From the NCBI GenBank assembly GCA_963691705.1, contig OY829539.1:10852501-10916500 (forward strand): 64,000 nt of DNA, in the 5' to 3' direction. This document shows positions 55,263 to 64,000 of the stretch, piece by piece (positions within the stretch are counted from its first letter, which is position 1; each line of letters begins with the position of its first letter). The notes under the pieces are model-generated. The model saw only the letters and a program-made list of their open reading frames with translations, searched no databases and was not told the DNA's origin. The DNA is from Viola odorata. Its lineage: Eukaryota; Streptophyta; Magnoliopsida; Malpighiales; Violaceae. Position numbers and translations under genes: made by a program.

Positions 55263-57503
55263 TCATGGGCCCTCGCGAGCATCGCGATCACCATTCCTCC
55301 GCTTTTCTCCAGAAGAAGGAAGATCTCTCTCACCTTCGCCCAAATCCTTCAGTCTCTTGGAAGCGTAATCGGCCAGCACTGACGAGTCAACTGTTCCCTG
55401 GCGATAGAGACTCATAAATTCAGCGATACAAATATCCATGGTCTTGTTCTTCCACCAGGCTATCTTTGAAGGCACTTTGGCCAAATCCGCATCACGAGAT
55501 GCTATCTCTTCGCGAAGGAAGATATTCTTTCTGCCAGCCACCACCAATTCCGCCTCCAGAAGGTCTGTCTTAGCCTTCCCTTTTGATCTTTCTCGAGCAA
55601 GCTTAGCGCGACAGTCGTCCAACTCCGCCCGGGTCCGCTCCTGAAGCTGCGATAGCTTCGTTACCTTCCCTAAAGCAACATCTAGTTCTCCCTTTAAATC
55701 AAGAGAAGGCTGAACCTTGTCACGCTGATCCTCGAAAAAGTAGTTTAGCTCACGGAAGCAGGCCAGCATGTCAGTCAGAAGACGTGAATGTCGTACGTCG
55801 GGAGGATGTCGCAAGAACTCTTCTTTGTCCTTCGAAGAAGTAAACATTTGCCCCACTATCGGGCCCACTGGCTCCTCTCGCGATGACGGGTCCGATACCC
55901 CTAAAGCACGGAGACCGTCGGTACCAAGGGAAGACAAGTCTAGCTGATAAGCGATGGGGCCTTGAAGACCTTGAGGGGAAAGATTGGCGATATAAGGAGG
56001 AGAGCAATTTTTTGCAGAATCATCAATGCCCGAAATCGAAGAAAGAAACAAAGGCTGAGGCTTCCATGGGGGGAGGAGCGATTGGATTCGGAGTTGGTAA
56101 GTTCACATCTGGAATAAAGGAGCGAATAGGGGAGCTAGGACCGCCAGACACCGAGGGAGAGCCCACCGCTGCCGAAGCCTCATTAACCTTGGGAGGAATG
56201 GCAGAGGGCACCTTGGTAACTTCCGTCACTAGCAAGGGACCCGTAATGTGCGAGGCGTCAACTTCCTCGGAAGGAACCCCATTGATTTCCTCCACGGAAG
56301 GAACTGGTGGGTCAGACTTCTCTTTGCGAACTCTCTTTACGAGACGCTCCATTTTGGCAGCGATCTCTTTGCTATCGTCCTCGGTTGACTCCGCTGCAGG
56401 ATCACCTTTTCTGGACCTAAGTTTCATTCGTTGGGCAAGGGTGGCATGACACAGCTCGGAACCAGTATCCATGCTTCCGCTATCACTGTCAACCTCTTCA
56501 ATCACGGGATTACTTGGGGCCACTCCCTTACCGCGAGACGGTAGCCAATTCTCAAGGAAACGGGAATGTCGAGCGGATGTATTACGTGTCGCGACGGTTT
56601 TGTTTCTCCTTCCTCGCGGCGGAATAGGCGGACGACTAGAGCCTTCAGGTGGAGGAGAAGGGGGTAAGGTCTGAAGCGGCACCACGTTTAGATGAACGTC
56701 GCCTTCCCTAGAAGATCGACCTTCAGCGTTACCTGCCGATAAAATAGTTTAATATGACAAGAAAATCGAAGCGATAGGGCGATAAAAGAAAAACTCTCCA
56801 ACGACACACTCTGACAAAGGCCTGAATCGAGCAAATTCCCGAATGCGGAAAGGCCCTTCTATTTCTAATAAGGCGTTAACATTGGATACATCCATACTAG
56901 ACATCACATCTGGTTCTCACCAAGCGGCACTGGTAATCTCTCGGTTGAAACCACCGCGCCAATACCGAGAGGGCAAGCGAAGGGTGAAGAAGCCATTTTC
57001 CAGTTGTCCACATTCTCTTCGAAACCTTAAAAATTCCGCCAGAAGAACCGAACAAGAGCACCATTCCATCTTGGGGTAATATCCACTAAGCAGTTGTGAC
57101 ACCTCAAGGTGAAAAACGTGCGGAATAGATCGAGCGATGGAGCGAAAATATGCTTCATCTCACACGAGCGAAGAAAGGCGTAAAGCCCACACCAGGAAGG
57201 CGGAGTTATTTGAACAGGATTGAGATCGTAATGGTCTAGCAGCTTCATCAGAGAAGTATGAAGCGGGAGACGAAACCCGTAGGTAAACATCTTGAAATAA
57301 ACCAACCGGAACGTCCCCCACATGGCATCAGTGAGCCGAGTATCCTTCAATGGGACAAAGGGGCGGTATCCCGTGGGAAAAGTGATACCGTTCTCCTCTA
57401 ACTCAGCCCTCAAAACCTCATTACAATCAAAAACACTACGAGCTCTCCTGACTTCGGGATCTAGAGGATTTTCGATAATTGCAGAGGGCCTAGCGCGAGA
57501 CAT
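55263..57503 (-). pseudogene. Antisense gene c of element D: PF04195-like plus coiled coil, two exons, broken
   Basis: Start at 57503 (MSRARPSAIIENPLD). Exon 1 carries MFTYGFRLPLH (~57290), LNPVQITPPSWCGLYAFLRSC (~57220) and PSRYWRGGFN (~56965). A TAA near 57027 and a one-base change shortly after break the frame. An intron of about 66 bp ends at 56733 (ATCGGCAG); the donor position conserved with C reads TTG|GAGAG, so the GT seems lost. Exon 2 (from 56732): basic and Pro-rich, FLENWLPSRGKG (compare FMENWLPTRKGG in C), a frameshift near 56020-56050, IANLS ... YQLDLSSLGTDGLRALG (~55985-55890), a coiled coil (~55660-55480) and IAWWKNKT. Strong homologue of C gene c; function unknown. Confidence 0.7.
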
Positions 57504-57965
57504 AATGGAATAGAAAGTAAAGCTATGGCAATAGAGAAGCAAAATACCTGGAGCAGAGAACCAGTGAATCGGCCATCGGCACCGGCGAGCAATTGCAGTA
57601 AAATCCCTCGAGAAGAAAGAAGCACAGAAGAAAGGAAATACGAAGAATTTCGAAATATTAGCAAAAAATACTAAAAGAGAAGAGCAAATTCCATATAAAG
57701 GTTAAACCTAAAAAAGGAACAGCCTGTGAAAATAAAACACGTGCAGAGTGGAAAAGGACGCGTGGGCAGTCATCAATGTCTTTTGGGAGAAGACAGTTAC
57801 TGACTGAAAACCGATAGGCGGTTGCACTCAGCGAAAGGCCTACTCCCGCGATAATCCTGGAAACATAAAGGAAGAAGAGCGGCAGAAGAGCGAAAAGAAA
57901 TAAAAGCGTCATTTTATTATTTGGAAAAGCCATACGGCATCTACAAAGAGGCATGGTATGCCCAA
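57504..57965 (-). promoter_or_regulatory. Intergenic region between antisense genes b and c (D)
   Basis: It contains an upstream TATA-like string for gene c (TTTATATGG on the minus strand, near 57690-57700) and AATAATAAAATG just after the gene b stop (about 57925-57911), a likely poly(A) signal. Confidence 0.45.
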
Positions 57966-58397
57966 CTATTCGCCGTCAGACCAGGAGATGCCGTAGCAGT
58001 AGACCACGTCATCATCATCCTCACCTAAAAGCGATCGAGCCTCGCCAGCGAAAGGGAAAGGTTCCTCAACCCTCTCCCCCACGCGAGTGGATGATCGATC
58101 CGGCTCCTCCTTGACAGATGGCGACACCGCTTTAACAGCTGAACAGGCAGAGGGAGCCCCTTGTGGTGACTGGTTAGGAAGGAAAGACGTTTCGTTCCCC
58201 TTCGAAGAGAAAGAAGCAAGAGAATCGAAGAACGACTTAGATGCCTTCGCAGCATCTTTCCTCCGCCTCTTGCGGCACCGTCGGCGAATAAGCGGCCTCC
58301 AGGGAGGCGACGGAGGAGGATTATCTGAATCAGGAGAAGTCGGAGGAGTTGGTGGAGAATCTCGGGCGAACGTATCTAAAAAATGAGAATCAGCCAT
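57966..58397 (-). CDS. Antisense gene b of element D: small acidic-tail protein, unknown
   Basis: 143 codons, uninterrupted. It begins MADSHFLDTFARDSPPTPPTS and continues with a basic stretch (RRRCRKRRRKDAAKASKSFFDS), a Ser/Pro/Glu-rich middle and an acidic end (LLGEDDDDVVYCYGISWSDGE). The D frame is closed naturally, so it is the better guide to the protein than the C copy. The TATTTAA-type box lies about 72 bp upstream (minus strand near 58475-58468). Composition suggests a disordered protein; the basic patch could bind nucleic acid or direct nuclear import. No family recognised. Confidence 0.62.
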   Translation of the reverse strand: MADSHFLDTFARDSPPTPPTSPDSDNPPPSPPWRPLIRRRCRKRRRKDAAKASKSFFDSLASFSSKGNETSFLPNQSPQGAPSACSAVKAVSPSVKEEPDRSSTRVGERVEEPFPFAGEARSLLGEDDDDVVYCYGISWSDGE

Positions 58398-58878
58398 GAG
58401 ATCACAGAATATTAATAAAAGGAAAAAACAGCAAGGAGACGAAGAATAACGAGGGGTAGAAGATCCCTTAAATAGCCAGAAAATTGGGAAAAAAGGATCT
58501 TCGATCTTCCAACCCGACTCTTGAGAGAAGACATGTGTACAGCCTGAAGTGCAGATATGGATTTACAGTCACGCCTGTTGAGATTTTCCCCTGATTGAGG
58601 AAAACTGCAAAATCGCCCAATCAGTTGCCAGGACAACAGCGGCGTAGATTTAATATTGAACAACCAATCAGAAAATCACCCAGTGGCTGAACCGTTTTCA
58701 GTTGGGCTAAGAATATCTCCAAGAAAAAAAAAACAAAAAAGACAAAGGGCGCATTAAAGAAGAAGAACAGTTGCAAAACGGCGTACTAAAATCAGTTTAT
58801 TTATTATGGCCTAGGGGCCGGAAAGTACATTTACTTGACAGGAGGAAAAGAGAAAAGGCCCAAAGGGAGCCATCGCTA

Positions 58879-59256
58879 TCAGGCATCAGAGCCAGCATCC
58901 TCAGGCACTTCGGGAAGGTCTCTCAGAGAATCCATGACCAGAATCAGATTATGGGAGGTGGCTCTCATCCCCTTCAAGCAGCACCCTAGCATATCCTTGC
59001 GCTGCTGCAGCATGGCAATCACCACTTGAATCCGAGCGATAGAGGCAGCCAGCTTTGACACGCTCTCCAAAGGACTGAAATCCTCCAGAGACGTGGCTCC
59101 CAGCCTGGAATGAAGAGGGGTCAGCATTCCTTGCAGCTCCAGGATGTCCTCAGAGGTCTTGACCAACATGTTCTCCAGGAACCCGACGTCGCCATCATTG
59201 AGGTTCCTGAGAGAATGACCCTTGGAAAGGAGGAAATTCTTAGTCAAATGATCCAT
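58879..59256 (-). CDS. Antisense gene a of element D: small helical protein, unknown
   Basis: 125 codons, uninterrupted. It begins MDHLTKNFLLSKGHSLRNLN, then KTSEDILELQGMLTPL, TSLEDFSPLE, IAMLQQRKDMLGCCLKGMRA and LRDLPEVPEDAGSDA. It is mostly helical in appearance, with a Cys pair in LGCCLKG conserved with C. There is no membrane segment. A TATA box lies at 59312-59305 (minus strand), and AATAAATAAAC follows near 58808-58795. It is the outermost gene, next to the 3' LTR, and would be transcribed away from that LTR towards gag-pol. No family recognised; conserved length and start against C support a real protein. Confidence 0.72.
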   Translation of the reverse strand: MDHLTKNFLLSKGHSLRNLNDGDVGFLENMLVKTSEDILELQGMLTPLHSRLGATSLEDFSPLESVSKLAASIARIQVVIAMLQQRKDMLGCCLKGMRATSHNLILVMDSLRDLPEVPEDAGSDA

Positions 59257-59312
59257 GATGTGAATTGCCAGAGATGAGGAGAACGTGGGTGGAGAAAGCT
59301 CCCCAATTTATA

Positions 59313-60195
59313 GGCCCCAAGAGAGAGGCCTTGGAAAAAACAAAGAGGTCCTCAAAAGGTGAGCCGTCCCGTCACCCTTAAAGACTGATAAGCATGAAGC
59401 AGAAGCAAAGGTTGATGCTCGTATGCTATCCGCGACATGGATGTTCGAAGGGATGCGAGATAAAGTATGGAAAAACGCCAAAAGTCACGATATCACGGGT
59501 AGCCATGACGTAAAAGCCATATGGTTACCGGTATCCACAGTGTAAGGCCGCGTTGATGTCGCAGGTGGCCTTAGATGCGTAAAAACCTCGTCGACATCGC
59601 AGGCATCTGGTGGTATAAAGTCGCGCTAATCGTAGGCAGCTGAGGGCATAAAGCCGCGTCGATATCGTTGTTTCCTTAAGCATGAAAGAAAGACAGGGCC
59701 CGCATGACCTCAAACCCCTGTAAGTACAAAGTTTACTAACTTCTCTATAAATACCTATCTCCTACGTGTGTTTGCAGTACACTTAAAAGGATGATGGACC
59801 CGGAACGAATGCAAATCCACGACATGACCTGGTTGCAGTCCTTGGCGGTATCACAAGTGACCCATCAGCAGCCCTTCTATGACATGAATAAAGTTGAGAC
59901 TTCGTAAGCCCTGCCAAGAGGCCAAACAGACTAACATCGCTGGGCGAAAGCAATGCCCTCATGATCACGAGCGTAATAGCAGCGTCTCTCGTGGACCTCT
60001 TAACGCCTCAGAAAAATAGGTCTCTAGATAAGAATGAAGGACGGAATCCGCTTGTTCGCTGGAAAGCTTCAGAACTAAGTTCCAGCTCATCACTTAACAC
60101 GGTTAACGACGAGCAGTCAGAGAAACTCGGAGATCCTGCAGACATACCGCCCCACGAAAGAACAAGTTTTCATCTAAGATTTCAGACATGGACAA
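59313..60195. other. Non-coding sequence between gene a and the 3' LTR of D
   Basis: About 880 bp. It includes repeated 'gtcgatatcg' / 'tcgcaggc' text (59540-59670) and a TATA-like 'ctataaatacc' on the plus strand near 59743. No coding frame is supported. In C the same interval is much shorter (10258-10358). Confidence 0.4.
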
Positions 60196-60234
60196 CCCTT
60201 GGTAAACACTCGGGCTCGTTTTCAGTTGGGCTTA
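60196..60234 (+). other. 39 bp conserved block at the plus-strand priming position (D)
   Basis: 38 of 39 positions are identical to 10219-10257 of C (inverse complement), ending exactly at the LTR. It is not purine-rich. Confidence 0.75.
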
Positions 60235-60705
60235 TGATAACAATCAAGACAACCCTAACGGTGCTACCACACTTGCGGCTCCCGCCAGGATGATTTCCCA
60301 TAAGACTCGTAAGATATCTTCATATCGCCCGAGAATCAGCGAAGGATTCCTAGGATGGTCGACATCAGCGGGGGGCGGGGGGGGGGGGGGACTCACGAGG
60401 TTATCGTTCCCGGCAGCCCCGTCAGATATCGCCCATGACGTCATCCATCGGTATCGCTTGTGACGTCACCATCAGACATCGCCTGGATTGTTATCGCCAG
60501 GTATCGTCGTATAGGCCTATAAATATCCCTACTTTTCCAATCAGAAGGTAAGATCGAGATCACCCAGACGAACCTCTTTTGTTTTTGAAACCTGAACTGA
60601 CTTAAGCATCGGAGTGTCTACGCCAGAGCCCCCCTCCGGCGCTTTGCAGGTACATCCGACATCGACCGCCACCATTCCGATCAGGCACGACTCCGAATCT
60701 TATCA
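60235..60705 (+). repeat. 3' LTR of element D
   Basis: TGATAACAATC to TTATCA, 471 bp, followed by target duplication ACCAA. It lacks two segments present in the 5' LTR. Both TGACGTCA sites, the TATA box and the hairpin (60621-60641, one mismatch) are kept. Confidence 0.92.
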
Positions 60706-60710
60706 ACCAA

Positions 60711-62149
60711 CAATAAGTCTTCCACCACGACCTAACCAAAATTGATCCTAGAAACTATTTAGAAGCACTGTCATCCACAAATCCAACTCAGATCTGCATA
60801 CTACAACAACCCTCAATCACTACATTAATCCATAGCCTTCCGTCATCCATCCTAGAGTATAGAGACAGAAGAAATGAGTGGCGGCGGGAGAGTAGAGGAA
60901 GTGCTGCCATGAAAGGTTGACGAAGAAAATGAGGGAAGGAAAAAGGGGAGTGAGACAGAGTTGAGCAAGATGGCTAGGGTGGCCAGGTAAGAAGGCTTCA
61001 TCTTCAATTTAATCACTAGACTACCCAATCTAATTCATCTTTAAGAACATACCTAAATAGAACTTTAGAAGGATATACCATGTGATAGGAATATTAATAC
61101 TTTATTTATTTTTCAAATATCATTTGGTATTATTTCACTATAATATTTTATTTTCACGCGGTAAATTTAATTTATTAATTTTTTTGTCATTTTCTCTCAT
61201 AAATTTGAATAAATTTAAATGAGTAAAGAAGAGTCTTCTTATTGATTTTTGTTTTTTTTAAAACATTAATTTTAGACAAAAATAGAAACAAATTAAATTT
61301 TATGGTGTAGAAATAATGATTCCCAATAGATCAGCCACCCCTCTTCTTCTTTCCCCCCTCACTTCTACCACTCTCTTTCCCTCCTTTTCCCTCCATCTTC
61401 TTCTATCCTTCAATTTCTAGCAGATTTGGTAGTAGATTTGTTAAATATGTTAAGTTTTTTTTTATTTTTATCTTCAATCTATATTTTGTGCTTATCTAAA
61501 CCTAGAGCTAAAGAGTTAATTAGAGGTTTTTGTGTATAAGATCCTTTGGAAGAATGACAAATATTTTTTTCCTCTCAAGATCCAAGTAGCACCTAATATT
61601 TGCAGATGTTGAAGTTGCTGGAGTATTAATTGGTCTGACTTGCCTCACATTGCAGTCGTATAGTTCAATCAGATTTATCATGAGCTTTGTAGGTCACTAT
61701 GTGGATGATTGCTGCTTTTTTATTTACCTTTATGGATATTTGGTATTTTTAGTTGCTCTTATTTCATATATTTGCTAGTTAATTAATGTACAAAAAAGAA
61801 ATTGTTTTCCTATACCAATAGAATACTCCTTCCACATACCTTAGGGTATATTTTTCTGTACTACATTTGCTCTTTTTGGACTAATTAAAGCATTTATCAT
61901 TTCACTATAAAATAAATTCACATTTTCCTTTATTTATTTAAGGTTTACCATTTTTTTTAACATCGTGTGGCTTTTGGAGTGTTACCACAATTTTCTTATT
62001 ATTTTTTTTGAAAAATTTCATATTTTCCTACATTTTTTAATTTTTCTATTTGTACACACACTTTGGTCAAAATGTTAATATTCTTTCTTAAAAAGTATAT
62101 TTCTCATTTTATGCAAGTTTTGGTGATTTTCAGAATCCATAATCCCCCA
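60711..62149. other. AT-rich flank right of element D
   Basis: No gene seen. A pyrimidine-rich stretch at 61340-61410 could be an untranslated leader or an old repeat. Removing D joins 44684 to 60711; the short Ser/Pro-rich frame at 44575 then stops after a few codons. Confidence 0.35.
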
Positions 62150-62808
62150 ATTTTTAAGAAAAACAGAGCTTGGCTACTAAGCACGCTCACTTAATAAAAC
62201 CAAAGCTCTCAATGAAAGCACTAATTTGATAAGATTTGGTCTCTTTGCTGGAGGACAGGAGGGGAAAATGGCTCATAGGGTTTGTTGTTCTTGGCCGTCC
62301 GGTGTACCTGCAAAGCGCCGGAGGGGGTCCCCGGCGCAAACACTTCGATGCTTAAGTCAGTATGAGTAGTGAAAGTGGCAGAGCTTGGGCCAACAATTTT
62401 AGGCTTACCTTCCCACTTTTCTATGGAGGTATTTATAGGCGAAAAGTAGAGTGTTTTCTAGGGGCTTGGCTATAAAGGGTGCTAACAGGAACGTCAGGCG
62501 ATTGACATTCCCCGTCAACGGTGTGCTATCGTTGCGTTAGATATCTATTATAGGGGTAGACGTTACCTAGGCAAGGTAACGCCTATGCTCCTTATGGGAC
62601 GCCATGTTTGGCCTGGGATGGGATAGCGTCGCGTGTCATGATAAGGTGACATGTGGGACCCCCCCGTTGGTGTTGACCATCCCAGCGCTGATCGCTTGAT
62701 AATGGGCGATAGCCTCGAGGTTATCCGCCCGGTAGGCATAACAACGTTCTGTCCCCATCACGGGGTGTAAAGACAAAAATGCCCCGGGCGTTAGGTATAT
62801 TGTTATCA
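62150..62808 (-). mobile_element. Tat-like LTR fragment F (5' LTR and primer-binding site, minus orientation)
   Basis: The LTR at 62227-62808 (TGATAAG to TTATCA) has the family hairpin at 62316-62336 (one mismatch). On its left, still part of F, lies the primer-binding region (inverse of 'gtgctttcattgagag', ~62203-62220) and a short leader like that of C (gagcttggctac, ~62166). The rest of the element is missing. Its outer end abuts element G pol at 62809, so F was inserted into G. Confidence 0.75.
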
Positions 62809-64000
62809 CCAAAAGTATTGAAACAAGCAGCACGGTGTACATACTATGACGGGGAATTAGTTCGAAGATATTTTTCTCATCCAGCCGTCAAGTGTATAAC
62901 GGAGCAAGAAGGTCTCCACACCTTGCGAGAAATCCACGAAGGAATATGTGGTATGCATGTATCTAGCGGTACCTTAGCCGCACAAGTTTTTCGATCGGGG
63001 TTTTATTGGCCTACCATTCGCAGGGACTGTGAAAACTTTGTACGAACCTGTCAGAAATGTCAAGAGTTCGCTAAAATTCCCCATCGACCTGCTACGGAAA
63101 TCTAAAAAATTATTGCACCTTGTCCCTTTGCTAAATGAGGAATTGACATTCTAGGCCCATTCCCAAAAGCAAGATCTCAGTTGAAGTTTGTGGTCATGGT
63201 AGTGGACTACTTCACAAAATGTGCAGAAGCGGAAGCAGTGGCTAGCATCACAACGGAAAAGATATGGCATTTTTTCAAACACTAAGTTATCATGCGATTC
63301 AGTGTACCTCGCGTGTTAGTCAGCGATAATGGGACACAATTTACAAGTCAATTCTTTAGAAACCAGTGTGCGGAATTCCAGTCAATTCTTTCTTCCAGTC
63401 AAATTGAGCAAAGATTTTCTTCTGTAGCTCACCCGCAGACTAATGGGCTCGCGGAGGTAACCAATCGAAGCATCCTCAGTGGTATCAAGAAAAACCTAGA
63501 AGGTGCCAAAAAGAAGTGGGCAAACGAGCTACCGTACGTGATGTGGGCATACCGCATGACCGTTAAAACCAGTACAGGGGAAACACCCTTCGCATTGACT
63601 TTCGGCACTAAGGTCGTCACTTCGGTAGAAATCAGTACCTTAAGCTTACGAGTGGCATATTTCAAGGAAGAAATAAACGAAGAGTGGCTATGAGCAAATC
63701 TCGATGCGTTACCAGAATTACACGAAAAAACCCTTTTGAAAACGATGCATTACAAGAGAAAGATGGCGCGATATCACAACAGGCGCGTTAAAGAACGATT
63801 GCTGAAAGCGGGAGACTTGGTACTTAGAGACAAGCGAGCGGCCGGACAACGCATGTGGAAACTCAGGCCAAATTGGGACGGCCCATATCGTGTCACTCGC
63901 GTTATCGAAAAAGGAGCATACCACTTAGAAACACTTGATGGTACCCCCTTACCAAATTCTTGGAATATAGCTCGTTTAAAACTATACCAGGCTAGGATGT
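62809..64000 (+). pseudogene. Integrase of Tat-like element G, broken, runs off the window
   Basis: The frame starts abruptly at the F junction with VLKQAARCTYYDGEL, just before the integrase zinc region (HTLREIHEGICGMHV, FYWPTIRRDC, CQKCQEF), then the core (IDILGPFPKARS ~63145, VSDNGTQF ~63320, NGLAEVTNRSI ~63445) and C-terminus (RLLKAGDLVLRDKRA ~63800). Stops at 63103-63105, about 63136, about 63283 and 63691-63693; three of these fit TGG to TGA, CAA to TAA and CGA to TGA. About eight extra residues near 63385-63405 (SILSSSQ) look like a local duplication of 'ttccagtcaa'. G is closer to C than to D. Confidence 0.85.

Larger units (their letters stand above)
44685..60705 (+). mobile_element. 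Tat-like LTR retrotransposon D (full length, 16.0 kb)
   Basis: Two LTRs (44685-45215, 60235-60705) are flanked by the perfect 5 bp duplication ACCAA (44680-44684, 60706-60710). The primer-binding site is at 45218-45235. gag-pol is on the plus strand (45397-51185); four genes lie on the minus strand between 52286 and 59256. LTRs differ by roughly a dozen substitutions plus two indels (about 43 bp near 44836-44880 and 21 bp near the 3' end, both present only in the 5' LTR), so insertion is fairly recent. Same lineage and gene order as C, but clearly diverged. Confidence 0.93.

Overview
The window is nuclear DNA of a flowering plant. A relic of a TIR-NB-LRR resistance gene points to a eudicot; I cannot name the species. 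Almost everything is nested Ty3/gypsy LTR retrotransposons of three lineages: Athila-like, Tat-like with two RNase H domains, and a decayed chromovirus-like element. One intact host gene is present, a plant mid-SUN nuclear-envelope/ER membrane protein at 39016-42450 on the minus strand (four coding exons whose splice phases agree, 587 codons).

Layout. 1 to about 7400: 3' part of Athila-like element A (RNase H end, integrase, ORF1, non-coding tail, 3' LTR). About 7400-9702 and 24940-27359: 3' part of a second Athila-like element B, into which A appears to be inserted (in ORF1) and into which a 15.2 kb Tat-like element C (9703-24939, minus orientation) is inserted (in the tail). 27360 to about 33990: remains of chromovirus-like element E, broken by two solo Athila-like LTRs (28892-30310 with a 4/5 target duplication; 30813-33700 with perfect duplication ATGTT). 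The second solo LTR carries four ~340 bp tandem repeats, each with a run of alternating GAA/TTC pentamers that form ideal heat-shock elements. 34990-38370: a tandem duplication, a long Stowaway-like MITE, a solo Tat-like LTR and a TNL pseudogene. 39016-43400: SUN gene with a large inverted repeat in intron 1. 44316-44546: a nearly perfectly palindromic MITE. 44685-60705: complete 16.0 kb Tat-like element D (plus orientation, target duplication ACCAA). 60706-64000: AT-rich flank, an LTR fragment F (minus orientation), and the integrase of another Tat-like element G (plus).

The most interesting part is the long region between pol and the 3' LTR in C and D. In both elements it holds four genes antisense to gag-pol, in the same order: a small helical protein (a), a small low-complexity acidic protein (b), and two paralogous genes (c and d) that join a PF04195-like N-terminal region ('putative gypsy-type transposon' family) to a shared central motif and a coiled-coil C-terminal part. 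Gene d has three exons in both copies, with identical intron phases and almost equal coding length (735 and 732 codons). Genes a, b and d show TATA boxes at conserved spacing, and a and b show poly(A) signals, so they look like separate transcription units. Extra antisense ORFs are known in Tat-lineage elements; two diverged full cassettes in one window allow comparison. Coding copies of the retroelements mostly carry stops and frameshifts, many of them explained by C-to-T or G-to-A change, as expected of methylated repeats.
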